Origin: Bacteroidales bacterium UBA5266
GTDB lineage: Bacteria > Bacteroidota > Bacteroidia > Bacteroidales > WCHB1-69
Assembly (NCBI GenBank): GCA_002411545.1
Contig: DHTG01000027.1
Span: 1 to 31,898 of the forward strand
Direction: 5' to 3'
DNA: 31,898 bases
Position numbers and translations under genes: made by a program. Shown in pieces: positions 24,025-31,898 of this stretch (positions within the stretch are counted from its first letter, which is position 1; every line of letters starts with the position of its first letter). The notes beneath the pieces were generated by a model that was not told the DNA's origin, searched no databases, and worked only from the letters and a program-made list of their open reading frames with translations.

Positions 24025-26268
24025 TTAGTATGAATTTATACGTTCAACATTTTTAATGCCTTCGATGGTTTTGAGTTTTTCGATGAGTTTTTGCAGATGT
24101 TCCACATTATGAATATAAAGTATAATCGTTCCTTCAAAAAGACCTTCGCTGGATTCGAAATTCATGGAACGGCAGTTAATTTGGAAATCTTGATAGATGA
24201 CAGCTGTAACATTATTAACCAAACCTTTATAGTCGAACCCTTTAATTTTAATTCCTGCGAGGAAATCAACGTTTTGTTGTTCGTTGCGCCATTTAGCTTT
24301 GACGATTTTATCGCCTTTACGAGCCATGAGTTCAATGGCTACCGAACAATTGGTACGATGCACTTCAATCTCATAATCCGAAATCATTACTCCTATAACC
24401 GAGTCACCGGCAATGGGATTACAGCAAGTGGCAATGGTTTGTTTGATATTGCTGACCGATTCGCTCAGTAGTTTGGGATTTTTTGATACTTTTCTCCGTA
24501 TAAAAGAATCTAAGGTAATTAAATACCTTAATTTCAACATAAAAATAAACACTGGTTTGAGAATTACTTTCATACGGAAAAATATGGCAAAGGGAGAAAA
24601 ACATTGTCGCACCCTGTTTAAGGGGATGCTGCCATCATAAATTCCCAAATACAAATCTCTTTTATCTTTGCAACTATTAAAAACCATTAACTTGTTTCGG
24701 CTTGATTTGTCGAAATCAACATTAATTTCTTTCAGATATGCTTTGAGTTTATCTCTTCCGATTTTTATTTTTTCTTCTTTTTGTTTAGCTAAAGCATCTG
24801 TAATGTGTTCAATAGCTTTAGATGTTGCCGCCAAACCTAACCATTCTTCTTGCACCTTTTGTTTGGTGGAAGTAATGATTTCAATTTGGTCGCCGGTTCT
24901 TAAGACTTGTGAAGCGGGGGCTAATTTATTATTCACTTTAGCTCCTATGCAATGATTGCCTAATTCAGGGTCGATTTCGTAGGCAAAATCAATCACCTTT
25001 GAGTTTTCGGGTAAAGTACGTACATCGCCTTTGGGTGTAAAAACAAATATTTCTTTGGCATATAAGTTCATTTTCATACCCGAAACAAGATCGGAGGAGC
25101 TGATGTCTTGTTGATTCTGCAATAATTGTTTTACTTTTGCCAACCAATTTTCCACTCCTTGTTCATAGGCTGCTTTCCCGTCTTCTTTATACACCCAATG
25201 AGCAGCCAAGCCGTTTTCGGCAATGGCATCCATCTGGCGGGAACGAATTTGCACTTCCACCCATTTGCCGGTATGACTCATCACCGTGGTGTGAAGGGCT
25301 TGATAACCGTTGGCTTTCGGAATGGAAATCCAATCGCGCAGGCGTTCCATATTCGGTCGGTAAATGTCGGTAACTATCGAATATACCATCCAACATAGCG
25401 ATTTGGCATATTCGGATTCTCCTTCAACGATGATACGAATGGCAAATAAATCATACACTTCCTCGAAAGGAATCTGTTTTTTATTCATTTTTTGCCATAT
25501 AGAGTAGATGGATTTAACCCGAGTGAGAATTTCGACATGAATGTTTTTTTCGTTTAGTTTTTGTTGTATCGGTTCAATAAACTTTTTGATAAATAACTCA
25601 CGTTCAGCTTGCGAAGCTTGTATTTGTTCTACAATATATTGATAGCTGCCCGGGTCTTGGTATTTCATGGAAAGGTCTTCCATTTCGCTTTTAATGGAAT
25701 ATAATCCCAGCCGATGGGCTAAGGGGGCATACAGATACATGGTCTCGGAAGCTATTTTCTGTTGTTTCTCCACAGGCATAGCATCCAAGGTTCGCATATT
25801 ATGCAAGCGATCGGCAATTTTTATTAAGATAGCACGGGCATCCGTACTGAGCGTTAACAATACTTTTTTAAAGTTCTCAACTTGTATGGAAAGTTGTGTA
25901 TCTGAAACTTCATCGATTTTGGTTAATCCGTCGATGATGTGTGCTACTTCTTCGCCGAACAGTGCTTCAATATCTTGGATGGTGTAATCCGTATCTTCAA
26001 CAACATCGTGTAATAGCGCACAAACGACAGAGGTTGCTCCTAAATTCATCTTTTTTAATACAATCAACGAGACTTCGAGCGGATGGATAATATAGGGTTC
26101 GCCGCTTCGACGGCGCATGTCTTTGTGGGCATTCAAAGCCAATGAAAAAGCTTTTCGTATCCTTTTTCGTTGCTCTATTGTCGTACGGCTGCGTAAATAA
26201 TTTTGAATTTCTTTGTAATAAGATAAAATGTGTTTTAATTCATCTTTATTGTGAGCTTCGGTTATCAT
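24025..26268 (-). CDS. rel: Bifunctional (p)ppGpp synthetase/hydrolase (RelA/SpoT family)
   Basis: A 747-residue long RSH enzyme that makes and degrades the alarmone (p)ppGpp. The hydrolase HD domain is intact: His62 (YIIHPLEV), His87-Asp88 and Glu91-Asp92 (LLHDVVEDTDY). The synthetase domain (about 235-350) has YDLFAIRI, RLRDWISIPKANGYQALHT and EVQIRS; RLRD resembles the RxKD form of bifunctional enzymes rather than the RelA-only form. A TGS domain lies at about 400-470, the conserved TCCNPIAGD of the zinc-finger/RIS region near 620, and a C-terminal ACT domain at about 665-745. An unusually hydrophobic stretch (about 545-595) sits between the helical domain and TCCNP. It heads an operon with a DUF4292 lipoprotein and queG. 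Confidence 0.93.
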   Translation of the reverse strand: MITEAHNKDELKHILSYYKEIQNYLRSRTTIEQRKRIRKAFSLALNAHKDMRRRSGEPYIIHPLEVSLIVLKKMNLGATSVVCALLHDVVEDTDYTIQDIEALFGEEVAHIIDGLTKIDEVSDTQLSIQVENFKKVLLTLSTDARAILIKIADRLHNMRTLDAMPVEKQQKIASETMYLYAPLAHRLGLYSIKSEMEDLSMKYQDPGSYQYIVEQIQASQAERELFIKKFIEPIQQKLNEKNIHVEILTRVKSIYSIWQKMNKKQIPFEEVYDLFAIRIIVEGESEYAKSLCWMVYSIVTDIYRPNMERLRDWISIPKANGYQALHTTVMSHTGKWVEVQIRSRQMDAIAENGLAAHWVYKEDGKAAYEQGVENWLAKVKQLLQNQQDISSSDLVSGMKMNLYAKEIFVFTPKGDVRTLPENSKVIDFAYEIDPELGNHCIGAKVNNKLAPASQVLRTGDQIEIITSTKQKVQEEWLGLAATSKAIEHITDALAKQKEEKIKIGRDKLKAYLKEINVDFDKSSRNKLMVFNSCKDKRDLYLGIYDGSIPLNRVRQCFSPFAIFFRMKVILKPVFIFMLKLRYLITLDSFIRRKVSKNPKLLSESVSNIKQTIATCCNPIAGDSVIGVMISDYEIEVHRTNCSVAIELMARKGDKIVKAKWRNEQQNVDFLAGIKIKGFDYKGLVNNVTAVIYQDFQINCRSMNFESSEGLFEGTIILYIHNVEHLQKLIEKLKTIEGIKNVERINSY

Positions 26269-26344
26269 AGGAATGATTCGGCGTTTTGATTATATGTGTT
26301 TATTCCATTTATTTCAAACACTTATGAATTACATGAATGTTTTA

Positions 26345-26369
26345 CAAAAATACTATTATTTTAATAGTA
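26345..26369 (-). promoter_or_regulatory. -7 element and adjoining dyad upstream of rel
   Basis: The minus strand has TATTTTTG (26345-26352), matching TAnnTTTG, 77 bp before the rel ATG. Just upstream is a perfect dyad TACTATT (26351-26357) / AATAGTA (26363-26369) that overlaps the edge of the element. A second match (TATATTTG, 26378-26385) lies further up. Confidence 0.35.
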
Positions 26370-26396
26370 AGAAATAACAAATATAATAATTCTATA

Positions 26397-26430
26397 TAAA
26401 ATAAAAATCAACGCAAAAGCACACGTTGAT
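26397..26430 (-). terminator. Terminator of tRNA-Leu
   Basis: ATCAACG (26407-26413) and CGTTGAT (26424-26430) form a 7-bp stem with a 10-nt loop, 14 bp past the tRNA end on the minus strand, followed there by a TTTTTATTTT run. It has the form of a rho-independent terminator separating the tRNA from rel. Confidence 0.65.
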
Positions 26431-26443
26431 TAGTTACGAACAG

Positions 26444-26525
26444 TGCGGATGAAGGGACTCGAACCCCCACGCCTCTCGGCACTAGATCCTAAGTCTAGCG
26501 CGGCTACCAATTACGCCACATCCGC
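26444..26525 (-). tRNA. tRNA-Leu (anticodon UAG)
   Basis: On the minus strand the acceptor arm GCGGATG pairs with CATCCGC. The D-loop has AATTGGTAG, the anticodon stem CTAGA/TCTAG closes a CTTAGGA loop with anticodon UAG (plus-strand 26489-26491), the long variable arm is GCC-GAGA-GGC as expected for a class II tRNA, and the T-arm contains GGTTCGAGTCC. The discriminator base is A (26444). The 3' CCA is not encoded, so it is added after transcription. Confidence 0.95.
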
Positions 26526-26536
26526 TGAAAGGAGTG

Positions 26537-26544
26537 CAAAAGTA
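26537..26544 (-). promoter_or_regulatory. -7 element for tRNA-Leu
   Basis: The minus strand reads TACTTTTG (TAnnTTTG) 11 bp upstream of the mature 5' end, implying a very short 5' leader. Confidence 0.5.
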
Positions 26545-26640
26545 GTACTTTTTTGTTTATGTTGAATATGCTTTTTATAAATTAATTGTAATAATTTCTC
26601 TTTGAATTATTAACGCAAATAATCCATAGGGAAGTTACAT

Positions 26641-27825
26641 TTAAAATTGAGGTTCATTCCATGATTTTGCTTGATTATAAACCTCTAATAATATTTCTTG
26701 TTCTACCTCATCAAAAACCTTATGTCGTCTTCCATACATGCTTTGAGCTATGCTTACTGCTTTTTCGTACCGACAATCACAGAAGCCTTTTGCTCCGCCC
26801 CAACGAAAACATCCGACAAAATTCGGAATATAATCGGCTCCGAAAATATTTGAGGAAACTCCTATTACACTTCCTGTATTAAACATGGTGTTAATTCCGC
26901 ATTTAACGTGGTCGCCAAGGATTAACCCGCAAAATTGTAAGCCCGTAAGATCGAATTTTCTCTTGGGATAGTTCCAAAGTTTAACTTTGCCATAATCGTT
27001 TTTTAAGTTAGAGGTATTGGAGTCGGCACCTATATTGCACCATTCTCCTATCACGGAATTGCCAAAGAAGCCATCGTGGGCTTTATTGCTATAGCCGAAA
27101 ATAACCACATTGTTCACTTCGCCTCCCACTTTTGAATGAGGTCCTATGGTGGTGGCTCCGTATATTTTGGCTCCCATCTTAATCTGCGAATGTTCCCCAA
27201 GGGAGATGCTGCCGCGCAATAGGCTTCCTTCCATTACCTCGGCGTTTTTGCCTATATAAATTTTGCTGTCTTTTACATTGATAATCGATGCTTCGATAAC
27301 GGCTCCTTCTTCTATGAAAATATCTTTTACATCGCCGATTAAGGTATTGCTTGCACTCAATGTTTGTGAAATTCTGTTTTTTGTAATGAGCTCAAAATCG
27401 GCACGCAGCTCGGTTTCGTTATGATAAAAGATATTCCACAGATATTCAATAATTAAACAGGAAGCAGAAAACTCTTTTTTCTCCCCACAATAACTAAGGA
27501 TATCTTTTGGTATGGATGTTACGCAGTGAGCTATGGTTTGTCCTTTGTAAATCAAACTTTGTCCTTCTTCCAGTTGATAGATAGCCTTGATTAACGATGG
27601 ATTCGGACATACCGAAGCGGCAATCATTATATTATGTTTCGTACTTTGTAAAGGATATTTCTTTGCAAGATAAGGCTGGGTTAAGTAGGAAGTCTTTGTT
27701 TGCAAATGCTTTTCCCATTTTTCTTTCAGGGTTAATATACCTATTCTAATTTCGGATTGCGGACGAGTGAAAGTAAGAGGTAACAAATTTTCACGATGAC
27801 TATCGTCATATAGAATAACATTCAT
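26641..27825 (-). CDS. GlmU-like sugar nucleotidyltransferase/acetyltransferase, Bacteroidota form
   Basis: A 394-residue protein that resembles the alternate GlmU-like family of Bacteroidota, thought to serve UDP-N-acetylglucosamine synthesis. The N-terminus (MNVILYDDSHRENLLPLTFTRPQSEIRIGILTLKEKW) is the family's own signature and lacks the GGxGTRM loop of ordinary nucleotidyltransferases. From about residue 160 to 350 there are hexapeptide repeats forming a left-handed beta-helix (IFIEEGAVIEASII, IYIGKNAEVMEGSLL, IKMGAKIYGATTIGPHSKVGGEV, NVVIFGYSNKAHDGFFGNSVIGEWCNIGADSNTSN in sections), typical of acetyltransferases. It starts 13 bp after the obg stop and probably shares its transcript. The activity has not been assigned from catalytic residues here. 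Confidence 0.78.
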   Translation of the reverse strand: MNVILYDDSHRENLLPLTFTRPQSEIRIGILTLKEKWEKHLQTKTSYLTQPYLAKKYPLQSTKHNIMIAASVCPNPSLIKAIYQLEEGQSLIYKGQTIAHCVTSIPKDILSYCGEKKEFSASCLIIEYLWNIFYHNETELRADFELITKNRISQTLSASNTLIGDVKDIFIEEGAVIEASIINVKDSKIYIGKNAEVMEGSLLRGSISLGEHSQIKMGAKIYGATTIGPHSKVGGEVNNVVIFGYSNKAHDGFFGNSVIGEWCNIGADSNTSNLKNDYGKVKLWNYPKRKFDLTGLQFCGLILGDHVKCGINTMFNTGSVIGVSSNIFGADYIPNFVGCFRWGGAKGFCDCRYEKAVSIAQSMYGRRHKVFDEVEQEILLEVYNQAKSWNEPQF

Positions 27826-27838
27826 ATAGTTAAAAAAT

Positions 27839-28837
27839 TTAATCTGCTTCTGTTAATAACTTCCATAAGAGATCTTTTGTTTCGCTAACTCCCATTTGGA
27901 TGTGTGAGGAAAGGAAAACAACCGGAATATCCGACGGTGTTTTCTTTTTAATTTTATCCAATTCGTCGGGAGAAATGATATCGCATTTCGAGATGGCAAG
28001 CATGCGTTTTTTATCCAATAGTTCGGGATTGTAATTCTTTAATTCTTGAAGTAAAATCTTATATTCCTTTTTAATATTTTCACTTTCAACGGATATCATA
28101 AACAGTAAGACGGAATTTCGTTCTATATGTCTTAAAAATCTTAATCCCAATCCTTTTCCTTCGGAAGCTCCTTGGATAATTCCGGGTATATCGGCAACGA
28201 CAAAAGAATATTTATCATGGTATTTCACCATTCCCAAATTTGGTTTCAGGGTTGTGAAAGGATAATCGGCAATTTTGGGTTTGGCATTGGATACGGTCGA
28301 AATAAATGTTGATTTGCCTGCATTGGGGAATCCTACTAATCCTACATCGGCCAATATTTTCAGTTCAAATATTTTCCAAGCTTCAATGCCCTCTTCACCG
28401 GGTTGGGCGAAACGGGGTGTTTGAAAGGTGGAGGATTTAAAATGCACATTGCCTTGTCCGCCTCGACCGCCTTTTAGGAGGATTACTTCTTGTCCGTCGT
28501 CTAATATTTCCGCTTCAACATCAAAGGTATCGGCATTTTTAACGATGGTTCCCAAAGGTACTTCAATGATACTGTCTTTGCCGTTTTTACCAAAACATTG
28601 ATTTTTACTTCCCGATTCTCCGTTTTCGGCGAACACATGTTTGGTGTATTTAAGATGCAAAAGCGTCCATAACTGAGCATTCCCTTTCAAAATAATATGT
28701 CCGCCTCGGCCGCCGTCACCGCCATCGGGACCGCCTTTGGGGGTTTGTGCCGTTCGGGCTAAATGTGCACTGCCTGCTCCTCCCTTACCGGAACGAAACA
28801 TAATTTTTACATAATCAATAAAATTTTCATTCTCCAT
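27839..28837 (-). CDS. obg: Obg-family ribosome assembly GTPase
   Basis: Obg/CgtA is a GTPase acting on the large ribosomal subunit and linked to the stringent response. The 332-residue protein has the glycine-rich Obg fold (residues 1-160; [24 protein letters not shown] and [10 protein letters not shown]) and a GTPase domain with GFPNAGKS (169-176), the switch [11 protein letters not shown], the G3 DIPG (216-219), and SKCD as the NKxD-type G4 motif. It ends shortly after the G domain, lacking the extended C-terminal tail of the E. coli protein. It heads a two-gene unit with the GlmU-like gene. The 245-bp gap upstream has no TAnnTTTG match on this strand but contains phased AT dyads. Confidence 0.94.
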   Translation of the reverse strand: MENENFIDYVKIMFRSGKGGAGSAHLARTAQTPKGGPDGGDGGRGGHIILKGNAQLWTLLHLKYTKHVFAENGESGSKNQCFGKNGKDSIIEVPLGTIVKNADTFDVEAEILDDGQEVILLKGGRGGQGNVHFKSSTFQTPRFAQPGEEGIEAWKIFELKILADVGLVGFPNAGKSTFISTVSNAKPKIADYPFTTLKPNLGMVKYHDKYSFVVADIPGIIQGASEGKGLGLRFLRHIERNSVLLFMISVESENIKKEYKILLQELKNYNPELLDKKRMLAISKCDIISPDELDKIKKKTPSDIPVVFLSSHIQMGVSETKDLLWKLLTEAD

Positions 28838-28973
28838 ATGCTGATTTCCTCGTATGACAGTTAACGTTGTTTACTCTTAAAAATTGTTTTCTTGCATATT
28901 CCACCGAATTCCTTGCATTATTATCTATAATCCTAACAGTGTTAATGGGACACTAAAACAGCGTGTGAAAGGA

Positions 28974-29031
28974 TATAACTATACGATTAATTTTTATAGT
29001 TATAAGAATTATTTTTATAGTCATAAAAATG
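28974..29031. repeat. Three AT-rich dyads at exact 21-bp spacing
   Basis: TATAACTATA (28974-28983), TATAGTTATA (28995-29004) and TATAGTCATA (29016-29025) are spaced exactly 21 bp, two DNA turns. The first two are perfect inverted copies of each other. The second and third lie in a 21-bp tandem repeat (28990-29010 and 29011-29031), identical at 18 of 21 positions and opening ATTTTTATAG. The rest of the 245-bp obg-galE gap holds no recognised gene. An operator array or curved DNA is possible. Confidence 0.6.
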
Positions 29032-29082
29032 AATCTTCTCAAAAAAGAACATCGAAGATGTACTTTTTAAGTGCTAGTTGAA

Positions 29083-30111
29083 TTACTTCCCTTGCATGGC
29101 TTTCTGCCATTCCCAGGCGGTTAGCAACATATCGGCTAAATTATATTTTGCTTTCCATTTCAAGGCATTGTTTGCCAATGTTGTATCAGCCCATATTTGG
29201 GCAATATCGCCTTCGCGTCGTTCTTTGAATTGATAATTTACTTTTAGACCGTTCACTTTTTCAAACGTTTGAATAATGTCTAATACCGAATAACCATTGC
29301 CGGTTCCTACATTAAAGACTTCGTAATTATCATTCATTTCCTGATGCATCATCCGTTCAATGGCACATACGTGGGCATAAGCCAAATCCATCACATGAAT
29401 GTAATCGCGAATGCAAGTGCCGTCGGGAGTGTCGTAATCATTTCCGAAAACGGATAAGTAATCGCGTATGCCTATCACGGTTTGTGTGAGATAAGGCAGT
29501 AAGTTTTGAGGTATTCCTTTGGCAATTTCTCCTATTTGTATGGAAGGATGAGCCCCTATGGGATTAAAATAACGCAAGGCAATAACATGTAAGGTTTCAT
29601 CGGCCTTGCAGCAGTCGGTTAAGATTTCTTCTATCACTTGTTTGGTGTTTCCGTAGGGCGACATGGCTTTTTGTACGGGAGAGGATTCGGTAACAGGCAG
29701 TTGTTCCGGTGTACCGTAAACTGTACAAGAAGAAGAAAATACGATATGAGGCACTTGGTGTGCTTTCATTTCGGTCAAAACATTCAGAAGTGAATGAAAA
29801 TTGTTTTTGTAGTACCTCAAAGGTTCCCTCACCGATTCATTAACGTATTTATAAGCGGCAAAATGAATAACAGCATCCACTTTGTGCTTGTCGAAAAGCT
29901 GTTTACAAGCTTGTTCATCGGCCAAATCTACTTCTTCGAACAGTGGAAGAACTTTTGTTATCTTCTCAATGTTATAAATTACCCCTTTATCGGAATTTGC
30001 CAAATTATCGGCAATAATCACTTCATAGCCTTTTTCTTGCAAGGCAACTACTGTATGCGAACCGATATAACCTGTTCCTCCGGTTACGAGAATGGTCTTT
30101 TTCATTTTCAT
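29083..30111 (-). CDS. galE: UDP-glucose 4-epimerase
   Basis: GalE interconverts UDP-glucose and UDP-galactose (and often the N-acetyl forms) using tightly bound NAD. The 342-residue protein has the GxxGxxG motif at 11-17 (VTGGTGYIGSH), VIHFAAYKYVNESV, the catalytic SSSCTVYG with the YxxxK pair in SPYGNTK, LRYFNPIGAHPS, and RDYIHVMDLAYAH, all typical of GalE rather than of other SDR epimerases. Its ATG directly abuts the gltX stop codon. The second Met at position 3 is an equally good start. It is the last gene of the gltX unit. Likely use is sugar supply for envelope polysaccharide or galactose breakdown. Confidence 0.93.
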   Translation of the reverse strand: MKMKKTILVTGGTGYIGSHTVVALQEKGYEVIIADNLANSDKGVIYNIEKITKVLPLFEEVDLADEQACKQLFDKHKVDAVIHFAAYKYVNESVREPLRYYKNNFHSLLNVLTEMKAHQVPHIVFSSSCTVYGTPEQLPVTESSPVQKAMSPYGNTKQVIEEILTDCCKADETLHVIALRYFNPIGAHPSIQIGEIAKGIPQNLLPYLTQTVIGIRDYLSVFGNDYDTPDGTCIRDYIHVMDLAYAHVCAIERMMHQEMNDNYEVFNVGTGNGYSVLDIIQTFEKVNGLKVNYQFKERREGDIAQIWADTTLANNALKWKAKYNLADMLLTAWEWQKAMQGK

Positions 30112-31629
30112 TTATATTTTTATATTATTTATAGCTAATTGAATGCGTTCCAGCGTTTCGTTTACGCCTATCATTTCTATAATGGCAAATAAATCCGGTC
30201 CTTTGGCATATCCAACCAAAGATAATCGTAAACAATTCATTATTTGACCTGTATTTAATTCCTTTTCGGAAATATATTGCATAACGGCATTATGTGCTTC
30301 TTCCGGACGGAAAGGAGTAAAGGTTTTTAGTATGTTTCCAATAGCTTGAAGATGTTGTGGGGTATTGTCTTTCCAACGTTTTTTGACCACACTTTCATCG
30401 TAGGTTTGGGGACGGACGAAAAAGAAAGCCGATGCTTCCCAGAAATCTTCTACGAAAGTAGCCCTTTCTTTAATCAGCTCAATTACTTTTTCCACATAGG
30501 ATTTTTCCGTTTCAACTCCCTTTCCTTTCAGAACAAGTATAAATTTATCGGCTAATTCCGAAACAGGAATTAGTTGCAAATATTTATGATTAAACCATTT
30601 TGCTTTTTCAAAATCGAATTTGGCTCCCGACTTGCTTACCCTGTCGAGTGAGAAAGCACTGATGAGTTCCTCCATGCTAAACAGTTCTTGTTCCGTACCG
30701 GGGTTCCATCCCAGTAAGGCTAAAAAGTTAATTAAAGCCTGGGGAAAATATCCTTTTTCACGGTAGCCCATAGCTATTTCGTTGGAATCGGGACTTCGCC
30801 ACTCCAAGGGAAAAACGGGGAAACCTAAACGGTCGCCGTCACGTTTGCTGAGTTTGCCGTTTCCTTCGGGTTTAAGCAGTAAGGGTAAATGAGCGAATTG
30901 CGGCATAGTGTCTTCCCATCCTAAGTAACGATATAACAATACATGTAGCGGTGCTGAAGGCAACCATTCGCTGCCGCGGATAACGTGCGATATCTCCATC
31001 AAATGGTCATCCACAATATTGGCTAAATGATAGGTAGGAAGCTGATCGGCCGATTTCCATAAGACTTTATCGTCTAACACGGAAGTGTTTACTTCCACTT
31101 CACCGCAAATAAGATCATGCACCTTAATTATTTCTCCCGGCTCAATGCGGATACGTATCACGTATTGTTCTCCCTTGGCCATACGTGTTTTAACTTCCTC
31201 TTCCGTAAGGGTTAAGGTATTCTTCATCTGTATGCGGGTGGAAGCATCGTATTGGAAATTCTGAATCTCCTTTCGTTTGGCCTCTATCTCTTCGGGTGTG
31301 TCGAAAGCAATATATGCCATACCTTTGGCAAGCAATTCATCGGCATATTGTTTATAAATGCTTTTTCGTTCCGACTGACGGTAGGATATGCCTTGGTTGT
31401 TAGGAATATGCACTCCTTCATCAAATTCGATACCCAGCCATTCAAAAGCTTCAATAATGTATTGTTCGGCACCAGGCACAAAACGGGTGGAATCGGTATC
31501 TTCGATACGTAAAATCATTTTGCCCTTGTGTTGTTTGGCAAACAAATAGTTATATAAAGCTGTGCGGACACCGCCTATGTGTAAAGGTCCCGTCGGACTG
31601 GGAGCAAATCGTACGATTACCGGTCTCAT
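30112..31629 (-). CDS. gltX: Glutamyl-tRNA synthetase
   Basis: GltX charges tRNA-Glu (and in many bacteria tRNA-Gln). From the chosen start the protein has 505 residues. The class I HIGH motif is HIGG (17-20) in [21 protein letters not shown], and the KMSKS motif is [11 protein letters not shown] at about residue 258; [23 protein letters not shown] and GWNP further support it. The frame also opens at a TTG 24 bases upstream (31653), but that codon lies inside the -7 element at 31651-31658, so the ATG at 31629, preceded by AGAAAG, is preferred. galE follows without a gap. Confidence 0.95.
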   Translation of the reverse strand: MRPVIVRFAPSPTGPLHIGGVRTALYNYLFAKQHKGKMILRIEDTDSTRFVPGAEQYIIEAFEWLGIEFDEGVHIPNNQGISYRQSERKSIYKQYADELLAKGMAYIAFDTPEEIEAKRKEIQNFQYDASTRIQMKNTLTLTEEEVKTRMAKGEQYVIRIRIEPGEIIKVHDLICGEVEVNTSVLDDKVLWKSADQLPTYHLANIVDDHLMEISHVIRGSEWLPSAPLHVLLYRYLGWEDTMPQFAHLPLLLKPEGNGKLSKRDGDRLGFPVFPLEWRSPDSNEIAMGYREKGYFPQALINFLALLGWNPGTEQELFSMEELISAFSLDRVSKSGAKFDFEKAKWFNHKYLQLIPVSELADKFILVLKGKGVETEKSYVEKVIELIKERATFVEDFWEASAFFFVRPQTYDESVVKKRWKDNTPQHLQAIGNILKTFTPFRPEEAHNAVMQYISEKELNTGQIMNCLRLSLVGYAKGPDLFAIIEMIGVNETLERIQLAINNIKI

Positions 31630-31650
31630 CTTTCTTTTGATTTTTTTTTG

Positions 31651-31658
31651 CAAAAGTA
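31651..31658 (-). promoter_or_regulatory. -7 element for gltX
   Basis: The minus strand reads TACTTTTG (TAnnTTTG) 22 bp before the ATG at 31629. Its position rules out the upstream TTG as start and implies a leader of about 15 nt. Confidence 0.55.
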
Positions 31659-31778
31659 GTCATTTTCGATGAAAATTCCGATAATCGCCTTGCTTTTATT
31701 TATGCTTATTAAATAACATCTCAATGCATGAATTCCCATATTTTACTTTTAGCTTTTACATTATATTATTTTTTGGTG

Positions 31779-31786
31779 TACCTTTG
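31779..31786 (+). promoter_or_regulatory. -7 element for lipA
   Basis: TACCTTTG (TAnnTTTG) followed by CA, 30 bp before the lipA ATG; the same octamer is found before hldD. Confidence 0.55.
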
Positions 31787-31815
31787 CAGTCAATATTATT
31801 AGAAGGAAATACACA

Positions 31816-31898
31816 ATGGCTGAGAATCTTAGAAAACCGGAATGGTTGAAAGTGAAGATAGCTTCCGGTGAGAATTTTGAAAAAGTAAAACAAACCGT
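31816..31898 (+). CDS. lipA: Lipoyl synthase, N-terminal fragment (runs off the window)
   Basis: The ATG at 31816 is preceded by AGAAGGAAA (31801-31809) and a -7 element. The 27 complete codons read MAENLRKPEWLKVKIASG then ENFEKVKQT, which matches the N-terminal (V/L)RKPEWLK(I/V)K stretch of LipA, the radical-SAM enzyme that inserts sulfur into octanoylated lipoyl domains. The iron-sulfur cysteines lie beyond the window end, so the call rests on the N-terminus only. It is divergent from gltX. Confidence 0.8.
   Translation, partial: MAENLRKPEWLKVKIASGENFEKVKQT

Noticed and set aside
28884..29081. A 65-codon plus-strand frame between obg and galE with FYSYKNY/FYSHKNE repeats.
   Set aside because: The repeat is just the 21-bp tandem DNA repeat read in frame; there is no family match, and the frame lies between two minus-strand genes.
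31630..31653. TTG start for gltX eight codons upstream.
   Set aside because: It overlaps the -7 promoter element, and the ATG at 31629 begins the usual [13 protein letters not shown] start.

Overview
The window is AT-rich, densely packed bacterial DNA from a member of the Bacteroidota, probably Bacteroidales or a close relative. Several independent signs agree: two proteins carry type IX secretion (T9SS) sorting domains, one of them with SprB-type repeats; there are family-restricted proteins (DUF4294, DUF5723, DUF4292, the Bacteroidota form of GlmU); the lipoproteins have Bacteroidota-style lipoboxes; and many genes are preceded by TAnnTTTG, the -7 element of the Bacteroidota housekeeping sigma factor. 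I cannot name the genus.

Layout. 1-1098 is the C-terminal third of a type I restriction subunit HsdR, which carries a small GC-rich palindromic in-frame insertion. 1126-4777 (minus) holds an exported DUF4294 protein, then a lipoprotein plus outer-membrane-barrel (DUF5723) gene pair. 4864-7552 (minus) is a tight four-gene operon: surE, a small membrane protein, a cobB-type sirtuin and a lipid A-type acyltransferase. 7737-10719 (plus) holds the heptose epimerase hldD and an ABC-F ATPase. 10737-11939 (minus) is a T9SS type A cargo protein. 12025-19109 (plus) holds a DUF58 protein, a 1637-residue T9SS type B surface protein and mutY. 19110-19469 is a gene-free convergent gap with a 21-22 bp repeat array and the clpB terminator. 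19470-26268 (minus) holds clpB, then the operon rel - DUF4292 lipoprotein - queG. 26444-26525 is tRNA-Leu(UAG) with its own promoter element and terminator. 26641-28837 (minus) is obg plus a GlmU-like gene. 28838-29082 is a gap with three AT-rich dyads spaced exactly 21 bp. 29083-31629 (minus) is gltX-galE, and lipA begins at 31816 (plus).

Functionally this is mostly core chromosome: envelope sugar and lipid A supply (hldD, acyltransferase, galE, GlmU-like), translation and tRNA modification (gltX, tRNA-Leu, queG, ABC-F, obg), stress (clpB, rel), repair (mutY) and protein secretion to the surface. There is no prophage, IS element, CRISPR array or obvious defence island beyond the hsdR fragment. 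The less ordinary signals are non-coding or sub-genic: the palindromic insertion in hsdR, two separate arrays with roughly two-helical-turn periodicity, and a probable stress operator before clpB.
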